A stretch of 52,916 bases of DNA from JBQTHD01 sp052390275 (GTDB lineage: Bacteria; Actinomycetota; Acidimicrobiia; Acidimicrobiales; AC-14): NCBI GenBank assembly GCA_052390275.1, contig JBQTHD010000013.1, positions 1-52,916 of the forward strand. The letters are read 5' to 3'. Of the stretch, positions 1 to 7,134 are shown one piece after another. Position numbers and translations under genes: made by a program. Numbering within the stretch: the first letter of the stretch is position 1; the number at the start of each line of letters is the position of its first letter. Below the pieces are notes generated by a model, which saw nothing but the letters and a program-made list of their open reading frames with translations, ran no database searches and was not told the DNA's origin.

Positions 1-480
1 CACCAGTTGGCCACCGGTGACCCAAAGAACCTCGGTGGCAACCTCACAGCTCTGGGCCTCGATGTCGCCGGCGCCCTTCTACCCGGTGCCACCGGACTGG
101 GAGCAGCCAGCCGGGCCCGGCGGGCAGTATCAGGGGCCGACGAACTCGGTGGGGTGGCTAGAACGGCAGCACAAACGACACGCTGTGGCGTCGGCGGGTG
201 GATCGAGCGTCACCAGGCAAGAGGTGCTCTGACCGGTGAGGCGGGTGCGGTCCGCTTCCCGGGCGGCGGGTCGCGGTTTACGACCGACCAGGACGCGCTC
301 GTTCAACTAGCGAAGTCGGCCAAGCGAACCGGCGTCGACCCAACTGACGCGCGGACCCTCCTGGACTGGGCCGACGAATACGGACTGCCGGGCCGGGGAC
401 CTGAGATCCACCCCGGGCGGCCATGGGGTCAGTTCCCATACATTCACATCGGCCCGATCAGCCACATACCGGTGCTGTGA
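1..480 (+). CDS. C-terminal part of a polymorphic toxin (partial at left edge)
   Basis: The frame is open through base 1, so this is the 3' end of a larger gene. Seen: a Gly/Ala-rich stretch (residues about 5-40, with GNLTALGLDVAG and LLPGATGLG) of the kind found just before toxin domains in RHS/WXG-type polymorphic toxins. A compact C-terminal domain of about 80 residues follows, ending LLDWADEYGLPGRG, then HPGRPWGQFP and HIHIGPISHIPVL. The His-rich end suggests a nuclease-like toxin, but I cannot name the toxin class. The next gene starts one base before the stop ends (TGATG overlap) and resembles an immunity protein, which supports a toxin/immunity pair. The delivery part lies outside the window. 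Confidence 0.6.
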   Translation, partial: HQLATGDPKNLGGNLTALGLDVAGALLPGATGLGAASRARRAVSGADELGGVARTAAQTTRCGVGGWIERHQARGALTGEAGAVRFPGGGSRFTTDQDALVQLAKSAKRTGVDPTDARTLLDWADEYGLPGRGPEIHPGRPWGQFPYIHIGPISHIPVL

Positions 481-961
481 TGACCAGGCTTCAACTTACG
501 ATCGATCTGGAGCCGACCGGCGAGACCTATGAGTCACTTCTTCGAGTCGCGTCCCGTTGGTGTTCCTCCGCTCTCCTGGTTGTACGCAGCGCCTAGGGCT
601 TTCTGACCAGGGCGCTGCCTTCATGAAGCAACTCGAGCCCTTCCATCTCGAACGAAGGGCCGCGACCAGCTGGCCAGGTACCGCTCTGCTTGACGGGTCC
701 GCGAGCGTTTCGACATATCGGCTCGACCCCACCGTGGTTGACCGCCTGAGTGCCGCGACGAGCGGGTTGTTCGGTTGGCAGCAGCCTGAACTTCCGGAGG
801 ACCTTTGTCTCTTGCGGCCCGGGGGTGACCCGTGGCTAGTGACGATCGCGCACGAGGGAGACGGCTACGTAGCGCTCGAGCCGTGCGAACTCGACGAACT
901 GCGCCGTGATCTACCCGACTTCGCCGCGCTTCTCCGTGAGGAGACGGATGGCGATTCTTGA
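480..961 (+). pseudogene. Immunity-like protein, broken by a 1-bp frameshift
   Basis: An ATG overlaps the toxin stop and opens a frame reading MTRLQLTIDLEPTGETYESL and on to LLVVRSA, which stops at 592-594. A second frame then carries LGLSDQGAAFMKQLEPF, SWPGTALL, the YRLDP segment, LPEDLCLLRPGG and WLVTIAHEGD up to 961. The two halves join naturally as one protein of about 160 aa if one base is restored near 588-594. The conserved-looking PEDLC and W-LV-I-HE-D segments resemble small immunity-type proteins found next to polymorphic toxins. What is seen is the frame change. Immunity function is inferred from context. It is either a pseudogene or a one-base sequencing error. Confidence 0.55.
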
Positions 962-1215
962 TCTTCGCGAGCGGCGTCTCCGTGACTCGGCTCCTTCGAG
1001 TGTTCGTCCTGGCGATCGCCATGCTTGGCCTGACGGTCTCCGGGGTTCTGTGGACGGCGGATCGCGCTATCCCGATCGGCGCGTTCGACTACAGCTACGA
1101 CGCGATGAGCTCCGTTGTGAAGGCCAGGATCGTTTTCCTGTCACCATCGTGCGGGTTTCTTACTCAGGGTAGGATAGTTATCCATGGCCGTGTCGAAGGT
1201 ATCGCTCAGCGTTGA
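958..1215 (+). CDS. Doubtful small membrane ORF
   Basis: A TTG or an internal GTG (982) could open an 85- or 77-residue protein with one hydrophobic segment (VFVLAIAMLGLTVSGVLW). It overlaps the preceding stop and runs 32 bases into the next antitoxin gene. I do not recognise it. It may be a decayed remnant of the toxin/immunity patch rather than a gene. Confidence 0.2.
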   Translation: MIFASGVSVTRLLRVFVLAIAMLGLTVSGVLWTADRAIPIGAFDYSYDAMSSVVKARIVFLSPSCGFLTQGRIVIHGRVEGIAQR

Positions 1216-1438
1216 CGAGGAGGTCCTGGCCGAAGCCCGTGACCGAGCCGGTCGCCGCGAGCTGTCGTCCTACGTGACCGATGCTCTGCGGCGCCAGTTG
1301 CAGCACGACCGCCTCGGTGAGCTGTTGGCCGAGATGGATGCCGTGTCGGGGCCCGTTCCTGACGATCTGATGGAGGAGGCACGTCAGCTGTGGCGAGGCG
1401 CCCTCGACGCACCCAAGACCCGCCGCCGCAGCGCCTGA
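1184..1438 (+). CDS. Type II antitoxin, VapB/ribbon-helix-helix type
   Basis: 84 aa. The N-terminus (KVSLSVDEEVLAEARDRAG) has the ribbon-helix-helix pattern: one beta strand, then a helix, then SSYVTDALRRQL. The C-terminal tail (GPVPDDLMEEARQLWRG) would wrap the toxin. The gene overlaps the PIN toxin gene by 49 bases, as usual for vapBC. It should bind its own promoter and neutralise the toxin at 1390. The ATG is preceded by a TAGGATAGT stretch that could be a -10 region; the ribosome binding site is weak. Confidence 0.75.
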   Translation: MAVSKVSLSVDEEVLAEARDRAGRRELSSYVTDALRRQLQHDRLGELLAEMDAVSGPVPDDLMEEARQLWRGALDAPKTRRRSA

Positions 1439-1812
1439 TCCTCGACGCCGGCGCAGTCATTTCCCTGGCCCGCGCCGACCAGCGGGCCCGGGCGGTGCTG
1501 GCCGCTGCACTTGAGGCCCGCGTGCAGGTGTCGATCCCGTCGGTAGTCGTAGCCGAGACGGTGCGGGGCTCGGCCACGGACGCACCGGTGAACCGGGTGC
1601 TCAAGGCGGTGGGCGATGTGGACGCGACGGACGAAGCCATCGCCCGCACGGCGGGAAAGCTCTTGGGTGAAGCTGGATCGAGTGCGACGGTCGATGCCGT
1701 AGTCGTGGCAACTGCAGTGCATGCGGGTGGAGCGGTCGTGCTGACGGGCGACCCCGACGACCTCTCGGCGCTCGCTGCCGGGAATCGCGAGTTGGTCATC
1801 GAGGCCCTCTGA
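1390..1812 (+). CDS. PIN-domain ribonuclease toxin (VapC-like)
   Basis: 140 aa from a GTG inside the antitoxin gene. PIN-domain acidic residues are visible in order: Asp in LILDAGAVISLA (about residue 19), Glu in VVVAETVRG, Asp in ATVDAVVVATAV, and Asp in LTGDPDDLSAL. These four positions bind the Mg ion that cleaves RNA in VapC toxins. The length is normal for the family. It forms an operon with the antitoxin at 1184. The Asp-Ala-Gly-Ala start of the domain resembles the actinobacterial PIN toxins often annotated as twitching motility protein PilT. The RNA target is unknown. Confidence 0.75.
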   Translation: MARRPRRTQDPPPQRLILDAGAVISLARADQRARAVLAAALEARVQVSIPSVVVAETVRGSATDAPVNRVLKAVGDVDATDEAIARTAGKLLGEAGSSATVDAVVVATAVHAGGAVVLTGDPDDLSALAAGNRELVIEAL

Positions 1813-1834
1813 ACCTCCAAGGTCAGCGTTTGCT

Positions 1835-1855
1835 GCCGGGGGCCTGGCCCCCGGC
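1835..1855. terminator. Bidirectional hairpin between two convergent TA operons
   Basis: A perfect GCCGGGGG/CCCCCGGC stem of 8 bp with a CCTGG loop lies 23 bases after the plus-strand toxin stop and directly touches the minus-strand antitoxin stop. There is no T run, as is common in high-GC actinobacteria. It can serve both converging transcripts. Confidence 0.55.
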
Positions 1856-2206
1856 TCATGGCAGCAGAAGACGATCGTTGGGTGGCGAGGCAGTTGCGGG
1901 GAGTAGGGCGGCCAGATCAGCGGCCGTCTCCAGGCGGCTGCCTTGCCCGACTGAAATCCCCTGGCTGGCCAACAAATCGTGAACCGCCCACACATCGAGA
2001 TCGAGGGCCTCGGCCATTTCCCGCAAAGTCAGGCGTTCCTGGCGGAATGCGGTCAGGGCCTCCTCCATGGCGGCGTGACGCAACGCTGCCCGCAGGAGCT
2101 GGCGGATGGCGGTCGAGCGGTCTTCGGAGTGGAGATCAGCGAACTTGTCAACCCGGGCCAAGAGCCCTCGATCGACCGTTGCATTAATCCGGACGACGTC
2201 ATTCAT
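1856..2206 (-). CDS. Antitoxin with ribbon-helix-helix start and HTH-like middle
   Basis: 116 aa. Residues 1-45 read as a ribbon-helix-helix domain (VVRINATVDRGLLARVDKFA, then STAIRQLLRAAL). A second helical part follows (RLTLREMAEALDLDVWAVHD), resembling the UPF0175-like HTH of antitoxins paired with PIN/DUF3368 toxins. It starts 8 bases inside the end of the toxin gene at 2199, so the toxin is transcribed first, opposite to the 1184/1390 pair. Family level is an inference; a DNA-binding antitoxin is likely. Confidence 0.65.
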   Translation of the reverse strand: MNDVVRINATVDRGLLARVDKFADLHSEDRSTAIRQLLRAALRHAAMEEALTAFRQERLTLREMAEALDLDVWAVHDLLASQGISVGQGSRLETAADLAALLPATASPPNDRLLLP

Positions 2207-2651
2207 TCAGAACCTCCATGTACTGGTCCCTGAGTTGGGCTGTGATGCGGTTGGCAAAGAACAGGGATTGAATGCCCGACGCAGCCGTGGCGGGCGTGAT
2301 CCGCTCTAATCGCAGCAGGAGGACCAGGAGATCTGCGCTTCGAAGCCACCGCGCCCCCAAACTCCGGGCTCGACGCCCGAGGACAGCGTCGTTGCAGGCC
2401 AGGGTGCCATCAGCAGCGGCCGCAGCCAGAACGGCGGCATCAACGGTTCGAGCGGCTGGGGTGACTTTTAGCACCGAGTCGGCCAAAGCTTGGGCAATTG
2501 GCACAGCGTCGGGGTGGTTGCCGGCTCGCCCAGAAACCACGACCTCATTCCAGACCACGTCCAGGATCACCACCTCGTGCGGGAGTAGCGGCAGCAAAGG
2601 GAGGAGGCCAGCGCGCGCCATTGAGATCAGCGTCGATGAGTCGATGATCAC
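2199..2651 (-). CDS. PIN-like toxin (DUF3368-type)
   Basis: 150 aa from a GTG. It begins MIIDSSTLISMARAG, with the first PIN aspartate at residue 4, and continues with a Glu in VVWNEVVVSGR and an Asp/Asn pair in GTLACNDAVLGRRARSLG. It ends with the helical segment typical of DUF3368-like PIN proteins (SADLLVLLLRL). It is followed on the same strand by its antitoxin, overlapping by 8 bases. The role as a ribonuclease toxin is inferred from family and pairing. Confidence 0.65.
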   Translation of the reverse strand: MIIDSSTLISMARAGLLPLLPLLPHEVVILDVVWNEVVVSGRAGNHPDAVPIAQALADSVLKVTPAARTVDAAVLAAAAADGTLACNDAVLGRRARSLGARWLRSADLLVLLLRLERITPATAASGIQSLFFANRITAQLRDQYMEVLNE

Positions 2652-2663
2652 CGGCCCCGATCG

Positions 2664-2679
2664 TACTCCTCAACGAGTA
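2664..2679. promoter_or_regulatory. Inverted repeat upstream of the minus-strand TA pair
   Basis: TACTC and GAGTA arms separated by six bases lie 13 bases upstream of the toxin GTG at 2651. Ribbon-helix-helix antitoxins repress their own operon by binding such short inverted repeats, so this is a candidate operator. It is based on symmetry and position alone. Confidence 0.3.
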
Positions 2680-2936
2680 GTAACGCGTATGCAGTGTGCC
2701 GCGGACCCAGCGGGCTATCCGAGAACTACGACGGTCCGCCTCGCCACCCTGGACTCGGAGGACCAGGCGCCGGCGGTCCAACTCGGCGGGTCGACCACGA
2801 TGAGCCCGAAGCAGAGCACCGCCTTCGAACTCCTGCCCTTGAGCCTGCTGTTGACAGCGTGACTAAAGTGGCCAGCGTTCGTTGACTCACTTCAGGCTCT
2901 CGGGGGATGGCCGGAGACCCATCCACAGGAGGAGCT
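2680..2936. other. Intergenic region before the M23 peptidase
   Basis: No gene could be supported here. A TTGACA hexamer at 2851-2856 could be a -35 element for the peptidase gene, but no convincing -10 follows at 17 bases. A strong AGGAGGAG ribosome binding site at 2927-2934 marks the next start. Confidence 0.4.
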
Positions 2937-3866
2937 TTGACCAGACGATGGCCAGGCCGCCTGGCCCGGGTGGTGGTGGCTGCGGCTGCAGCGCTGGCCA
3001 TCATCACGCCCATAGGGGTCCGGGCTGCGGGAACCGCTCAGCCCGGGGCCAGGCCCAACCTTTCCGGCGGGGCCAGGTACACCGTCCGACCGGGCGACAC
3101 CCTGATTGCCATTGCCCGGCGCACCGGTACCAGCCCGTCGGCCCTGGCCGCGGCCAACCGGATCACCGACCCAAACCGGATCCTGGCCGGGCGGGTTCTG
3201 GTAGTCCCCGGCCCAACCACCGGCGTGGCCGCGCCTACCGCGAACCCGGTTGGTCTGACCCCGGGCGTAGCGACCATCGGCCCGGGCGGGGCGGTGACCA
3301 GCCCTTCGCTCTCCTCGCCGGGCTCGGCCAGCACCGCCACCTACCTGGTCCGACCCGGGGACACCCTTAGCGCCATCGCCACGCGGACCGGGATCCCCAT
3401 GGCTGCCCTGGCCGAGGCCAACGGCATATCCGACCCCCGCCGCCTCCAAGCCGGCGCTCGCCTGAGGCTGCCCGGGGGATGGATCTGTCCGGTGGCCGGC
3501 CGGCCGGCCTTCGTCAACGACTTCGGCTACGTCAAGCCGGAAACCGGTATTCGCCATGACGGGATCGACGTCTTCGCTCCCCAGGGGACGCCGGTGCTGT
3601 CCCCTGTGGCAGGCACGGTCACCCGGTTTCCCAACCCCCTGGGGGGCCTGGCCATCCACCTCAACGGACGCGACGGCGTCCGCTACTACCTGGCCCACCT
3701 CGACCGCTACGGCCTCACTGGGCCGGTGGCCGCCGGGGCCGTGATCGGCTATGTCGGTTCCACCGGAAGCGCCCGCTACACCGCCCCCCACCTGCACTTC
3801 GAGGAGCGACCCGGCGGCGGGCCCGTCCGCAACCCTTACGCCCGCCTGGTGGCCGCCTGCCGATAG
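2937..3866 (+). CDS. Secreted LysM/M23 (LytM-type) peptidase
   Basis: Cell-wall endopeptidase-like protein acting outside the membrane on peptidoglycan. I chose TTG 2937 because AGGAGGAG lies just upstream and the product then begins with a clean signal sequence (RRWPGR, then the hydrophobic VVVAAAAALAIITP); an ATG at 2907 would add 10 residues. Two LysM domains follow (YTVRPGDTLIAIARRTG at about residues 47-90, YLVRPGDTLSAIATRTG at about 135-180). The M23 domain then shows the metal/catalytic motifs HDGID, YYLAHLD and HLHFE. An intact H-x(3)-D, H-x-D and H-x-H set suggests an active enzyme rather than a degenerate regulator. It is convergent with phoU, with a repeat-filled gap between them. 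Confidence 0.88.
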   Translation: MTRRWPGRLARVVVAAAAALAIITPIGVRAAGTAQPGARPNLSGGARYTVRPGDTLIAIARRTGTSPSALAAANRITDPNRILAGRVLVVPGPTTGVAAPTANPVGLTPGVATIGPGGAVTSPSLSSPGSASTATYLVRPGDTLSAIATRTGIPMAALAEANGISDPRRLQAGARLRLPGGWICPVAGRPAFVNDFGYVKPETGIRHDGIDVFAPQGTPVLSPVAGTVTRFPNPLGGLAIHLNGRDGVRYYLAHLDRYGLTGPVAAGAVIGYVGSTGSARYTAPHLHFEERPGGGPVRNPYARLVAACR

Positions 3867-3880
3867 GCCCCGGCGGTCTC

Positions 3881-4033
3881 CCTGTGCCGTCGCCCCCTGT
3901 CGCCGTCGCCCCCTGTCGCCGTCGACCCCTGTGCCGTCGACCCCTGTGCCGTCGCCCCTGTGGCTTCGCCCCCGTCGCCCCCTGTCGCCGTCGACTCCTC
4001 TCGTCGTCGCCCCTGGTCGCCGCCCCTCGTCGC
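3881..4033. repeat. Degenerate GC-rich tandem repeat between M23 gene and phoU
   Basis: About ten imperfect copies of a 14-17 base pyrimidine-rich unit (variants of CCGTCGCCCCCTGT and CCGTCGACCCCTGTG) fill the space between the convergent genes. One strand is almost free of A. It may be a minisatellite. It overlaps the 3' ends of both transcripts, so it could affect termination. Confidence 0.7.
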
Positions 4034-4055
4034 AGTCCTCAGGTTCAAGGGGGAA

Positions 4056-4697
4056 TCACTGCGCCAGGTAGGCCACCCGCTGGGCGATGTTGACAGCGTG
4101 GTCGGCAACCCTCTCGTAGGCCCGACCAACCAGGGCCAGTGATACCGCCAGCGCCAGCCCGGCCTCGTCCCGGGCGCCCGAAGCCATGATGGCCGCCAGT
4201 AGCTCTCTGGCCAGGTCGTCGACCACGTCGTCCATATGGGCGAGGCCCTCAGCCTGGAGAGCATCCCGCGTGGCAAAAGCAGCCACCGCCACCGACACCA
4301 GGACCTGGGCCTCGGCCGCCATCCGGGCGATGATCCCGGCGGCAGGCTCGCCGATCTCGGCCGGGTAGAGGCGTCGGGCGGCCTTGGCCACACCCACCAT
4401 CAGGTCTCCCACCCGCTCGAGCTCGTGAACGGCCCGTAGAACCGTCACCAACAGCCGCATGTCGGCCGCCACCGGGGCCTGGCGGGCCAGAAGGTCGGCG
4501 ACCTTTTCGTTGACCCTGGCAGTGAGATCGTCGAGGTCCAGATCGGCCTCGATGGTGTCGAGGGCTGCGGCAAGGTCCGCTCGAAGAAGCGCGATGGTTC
4601 CCCTGTCGATGGCATTGGCCGCCAGAGAAGCCAACCGGAGCACGTCGCCGTGAAGCGACTCGAGGTCGGCGTGAAAGCTCCGGCGGGTGTCGTTCAA
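4056..4697 (-). CDS. phoU: Phosphate signalling protein PhoU
   Basis: All-helical regulator that links the Pst transporter to the phosphate two-component system. From TTG 4697 the product is about 213 aa and begins MNDTRRSFHADLESLHGD, the usual PhoU start. An AGGGAGGG sequence just upstream supports it; ATG 4757 or GTG 4799 would give longer versions. Two PhoU repeats are visible, each with the metal-binding pattern: RAVHELERVGDLMVG in the first (about residue 95) and GRAYERVADHAVNIAQ in the second (near the C-terminus). It is divergent from pstS across 490 bases that hold the PHO-box-like repeats, so both may be phosphate-controlled. Confidence 0.92.
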   Translation of the reverse strand: MNDTRRSFHADLESLHGDVLRLASLAANAIDRGTIALLRADLAAALDTIEADLDLDDLTARVNEKVADLLARQAPVAADMRLLVTVLRAVHELERVGDLMVGVAKAARRLYPAEIGEPAAGIIARMAAEAQVLVSVAVAAFATRDALQAEGLAHMDDVVDDLARELLAAIMASGARDEAGLALAVSLALVGRAYERVADHAVNIAQRVAYLAQ

Positions 4698-4932
4698 AAG
4701 ATGCTGCCCTCCCTGGGTGTCAAGGGCGCTGGGGAACGTGGTTGCTGGGAAGGTCATTGAAGCCGTGTTCCGCCCCGGGACAACCGGCCAGCGCGACACC
4801 AGGGGCCCGGGGACACCCGGGACGCGACCCCTGCTCGGTTGACGCTAACCACCGACCACCGGCCCCGGTGGGTGGCTCCGGTGAACGGCAGGAGAACAAT
4901 AGGCAGCGTGGCAGCCGGCTCCGGAGAGGTCA

Positions 4933-4951
4933 CCCGATCCTTGGGATCGGG
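4933..4951. other. Perfect hairpin in the phoU–pstS divergent region
   Basis: CCCGATCC and GGATCGGG form a perfect 8-bp stem with a TTG loop, about 50 bases upstream of the first GTTCA element. It could be an operator or a structured leader of a longer pstS transcript. Nothing else was recognised in 4800-5000. Confidence 0.4.
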
Positions 4952-5001
4952 CCTCGGGGGCACGAAGTTGATACAGCGAGCACTACTGGCGCACTCCGAG
5001 T

Positions 5002-5056
5002 GTTCATTTTTTGAACCCCGGTTGTTCATCCGGTGGGCCGGCCCGGTTCAACCCCG
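5002..5056 (+). promoter_or_regulatory. PHO-box-like direct repeats before pstS
   Basis: GTTCA occurs at 5002, 5024 and 5046, exactly 22 bp apart, with a GAACCCCGG half-step at 5013, so the region reads as a series of 11-bp units. Actinobacterial PhoP binds tandem 11-bp units beginning GTTCA (known from Streptomyces). A CATACGCT stretch at 5061-5067, about 11 bases after the last unit, is a possible -10, so activator binding would replace the -35 box. The TTG start of pstS lies about 120 bases downstream. Confidence 0.7.
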
Positions 5057-5189
5057 GCTCATACGCTCCGGCCGCCAGCCTCCGGTTGAGGCGAGCCCGA
5101 TGAGTCGCCGGTCGGGTGTTTCGACCGCCTCATCCCCATCCCGGACGAGCGGCACAACCAGGACCGACCACCCCAAAAAGGAGCCGGAG

Positions 5190-6176
5190 TTGAAGAATCC
5201 TGCGTCAAGTAGTCGGGCGTCGAGGGCCAGCGCGTCCAGGACGTCGCGTCGCTCCATTTGTGCTGCCGTGGCGGTGGCTTCTCTGACCGCCGCCTGTGGG
5301 GGCGGGAGCGAAGGAGGAGGCGAGGGTGGACTGTCGGGATCGGTGCGCATCGACGGGTCCAGCACCGTGGCCCCCCTGAGCGAGGCGGCGGCCGAGTTGT
5401 TCCAGGCCGAAAACTCCGGAGTCCGGGTGACGGTTGGCACGTCGGGAACCGGCGGGGGCTTCGAGAAGTTCTGCGCCGGCGAGACCGACATCAGCGACGC
5501 CAGTCGGGCCATCGAGGAGGACGAAATCGCTGCCTGCGAGGCCGAGGGCGTCCGCTACGAGGAGTTGCGGGTGGCTCTCGACGGGCTTTCGGTGGTCGTC
5601 AACCCGGAGAACGACTGGGCCGAGTGCCTCACGGTGGACCAGTTGTCGGCCATCTGGGAACCGGACAGCAAGGTCAACAACTGGAAGCAGGTCGATCCGG
5701 CCTTCCCGGACGTTGCCCTCGACCTGTTCGGCGCCGGGACAGACTCGGGGACCTTCGACTACTTCACCGCCGCCATCAACGGCGAGGAGGGGGCCAGCCG
5801 CACCGACTACAACGCCACCGAGGACGACAACGTGACTGTCACCGGAGTCAGCGGAACCCGGGGAGCGCTGGGCTACCTGGGATTGTCCTTCGTGGAGCAG
5901 AACTCCGATTCGCTCAAGGGCGTCAGGATCGACGGCGGGCAGGGCTGCGTGGCCCCGTCGGTGGCCACCGTCCAGGACGGGACCTACAGCCCGCTGGGCC
6001 GACCGCTTTTCATCTACGTCAGCGCTGCCGCTCTGGATCGGCCCGAGGTGGCGGCCTTCGTGAACTTCTACATCGAAAACTCCACCGCGGTGGCCGAGCA
6101 GGCCCTTTTCGTACCCCTCACCGAAGCTCAGGCGGAGGAGGCCCGCACCAAGGTGGCCGCCTTGGCCGATGGCTGA
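5190..6176 (+). CDS. pstS: Phosphate ABC transporter substrate-binding lipoprotein PstS
   Basis: Binds inorganic phosphate outside the membrane and hands it to PstC/PstA. I chose TTG 5190 because AAAGGAG lies 6 bases upstream. The product (about 328 aa) then has a charged N-terminus, a hydrophobic stretch (SICAAVAVASLTAAC) and a lipobox Cys. The mature protein carries the phosphate-loop signature VRIDGSSTVAPLSEAAA, then GTSGTGGGFEKFC, SDASRAI and GTDSGTFDYF, all typical PstS contacts. The open frame extends up to 4839 but that part overlaps the promoter region and has no family match. First gene of pstSCAB; its stop overlaps the pstC start. Confidence 0.93.
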   Translation: MKNPASSSRASRASASRTSRRSICAAVAVASLTAACGGGSEGGGEGGLSGSVRIDGSSTVAPLSEAAAELFQAENSGVRVTVGTSGTGGGFEKFCAGETDISDASRAIEEDEIAACEAEGVRYEELRVALDGLSVVVNPENDWAECLTVDQLSAIWEPDSKVNNWKQVDPAFPDVALDLFGAGTDSGTFDYFTAAINGEEGASRTDYNATEDDNVTVTGVSGTRGALGYLGLSFVEQNSDSLKGVRIDGGQGCVAPSVATVQDGTYSPLGRPLFIYVSAAALDRPEVAAFVNFYIENSTAVAEQALFVPLTEAQAEEARTKVAALADG

Positions 6177-7134
6177 GCCAATGAGTCGATCGGCGGTACT
6201 CGATCAGGGCGAGACCGGCGCACCAGCCGTCCCCTCCCTGATCGGGCGGCGCCGTTGGGGCGAGGAGGCCATCAAGGTGGCCCTGGTCGCCTGCGCCCTT
6301 CTGTCGGTGGGCACCACCATTGCCATCGTGGCGTCCCTGGTGGGGCCGACACTGGCCTTCTTCGGAGTGGTCAGTCCGGTCGAGTTCTTTACGACCGCCG
6401 TGTGGGCGCCGCTGTTCGCCGACGCCCGCTTCGGGGTGCTCCCGCTGGTCGGGGCGACGGTGGTGATCACCGGCCTGGCCCTCGCGGTCTGCATCCCGGT
6501 CGGACTGCTCTGCGCGGTGTACCTGTCGGAGTACTCGCCCCCTCGCCTGCGCCGGTGGCTCAAGCCCGGACTCGAGTTGCTCGCCGGTATCCCAACCGTG
6601 GTCTATGGGTTCTTCGCGCTCACGTTCGTCACCCCCCTACTGCAGAAACTGTGGCTCTTCGGTGAGCCCCCCGGGGTGTTCAACGCCGCGGCCGCGGGCC
6701 TGGTGATGGGGGTGATGATCGTCCCCACGGTGGCCTCGCTGTCGGAGGATGCCATGAAGGCGGTGCCCCAGGCCCTTCGCAACGGCGCGTTTGCCCTGGG
6801 AAGTTCCCGTTTCCAGGTCTCCACCCGGGTGGTGGTGCCCGCCGCCCTGTCGGGGATCGTGGCCGCGGTGGTCCTGGGCATCTCCCGGGCAGTGGGTGAA
6901 ACGATGATCGTGCTGGTTGCCGCAGGCGGCACGCCGGCGCTCAGCCTCAACCCGGCCGATGCCATGCAGACCATGACCGCCTTCATCGCCGCAGCCGGGA
7001 TCGGCGACCAGTCCACCGGATCCATCGGCTATAAGACCATTTTCGCGGTGGGGAGCACCTTGTTCGTGGCCACGCTGTTCATCAACTTGATCAGCATCCG
7101 CCTGGTCAGCCGGTTCCGTGAGGTCTACGAATGA
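6169..7134 (+). CDS. pstC: Phosphate ABC transporter permease PstC
   Basis: Inner-membrane permease, 321 aa, with about six hydrophobic segments (VALVACALLSVGTTIAIVA is the first). The coupling loop that contacts PstB is visible as SEDAMKAVPQALRNGAFALG, matching the EAA-type motif. PstC-type residues include IPTVVYGFFAL and SRAVGETMIVL. ATG 6169 overlaps the pstS stop; ATG 6181 is an alternative. The end overlaps pstA by four bases (ATGA). Confidence 0.93.
   Translation: MAEPMSRSAVLDQGETGAPAVPSLIGRRRWGEEAIKVALVACALLSVGTTIAIVASLVGPTLAFFGVVSPVEFFTTAVWAPLFADARFGVLPLVGATVVITGLALAVCIPVGLLCAVYLSEYSPPRLRRWLKPGLELLAGIPTVVYGFFALTFVTPLLQKLWLFGEPPGVFNAAAAGLVMGVMIVPTVASLSEDAMKAVPQALRNGAFALGSSRFQVSTRVVVPAALSGIVAAVVLGISRAVGETMIVLVAAGGTPALSLNPADAMQTMTAFIAAAGIGDQSTGSIGYKTIFAVGSTLFVATLFINLISIRLVSRFREVYE

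Noticed and set aside
2545..3013. Minus-strand open frames in the gap before the M23 gene.
   Set aside because: No ribosome binding site, low-complexity translation, and overlap with the peptidase signal region.
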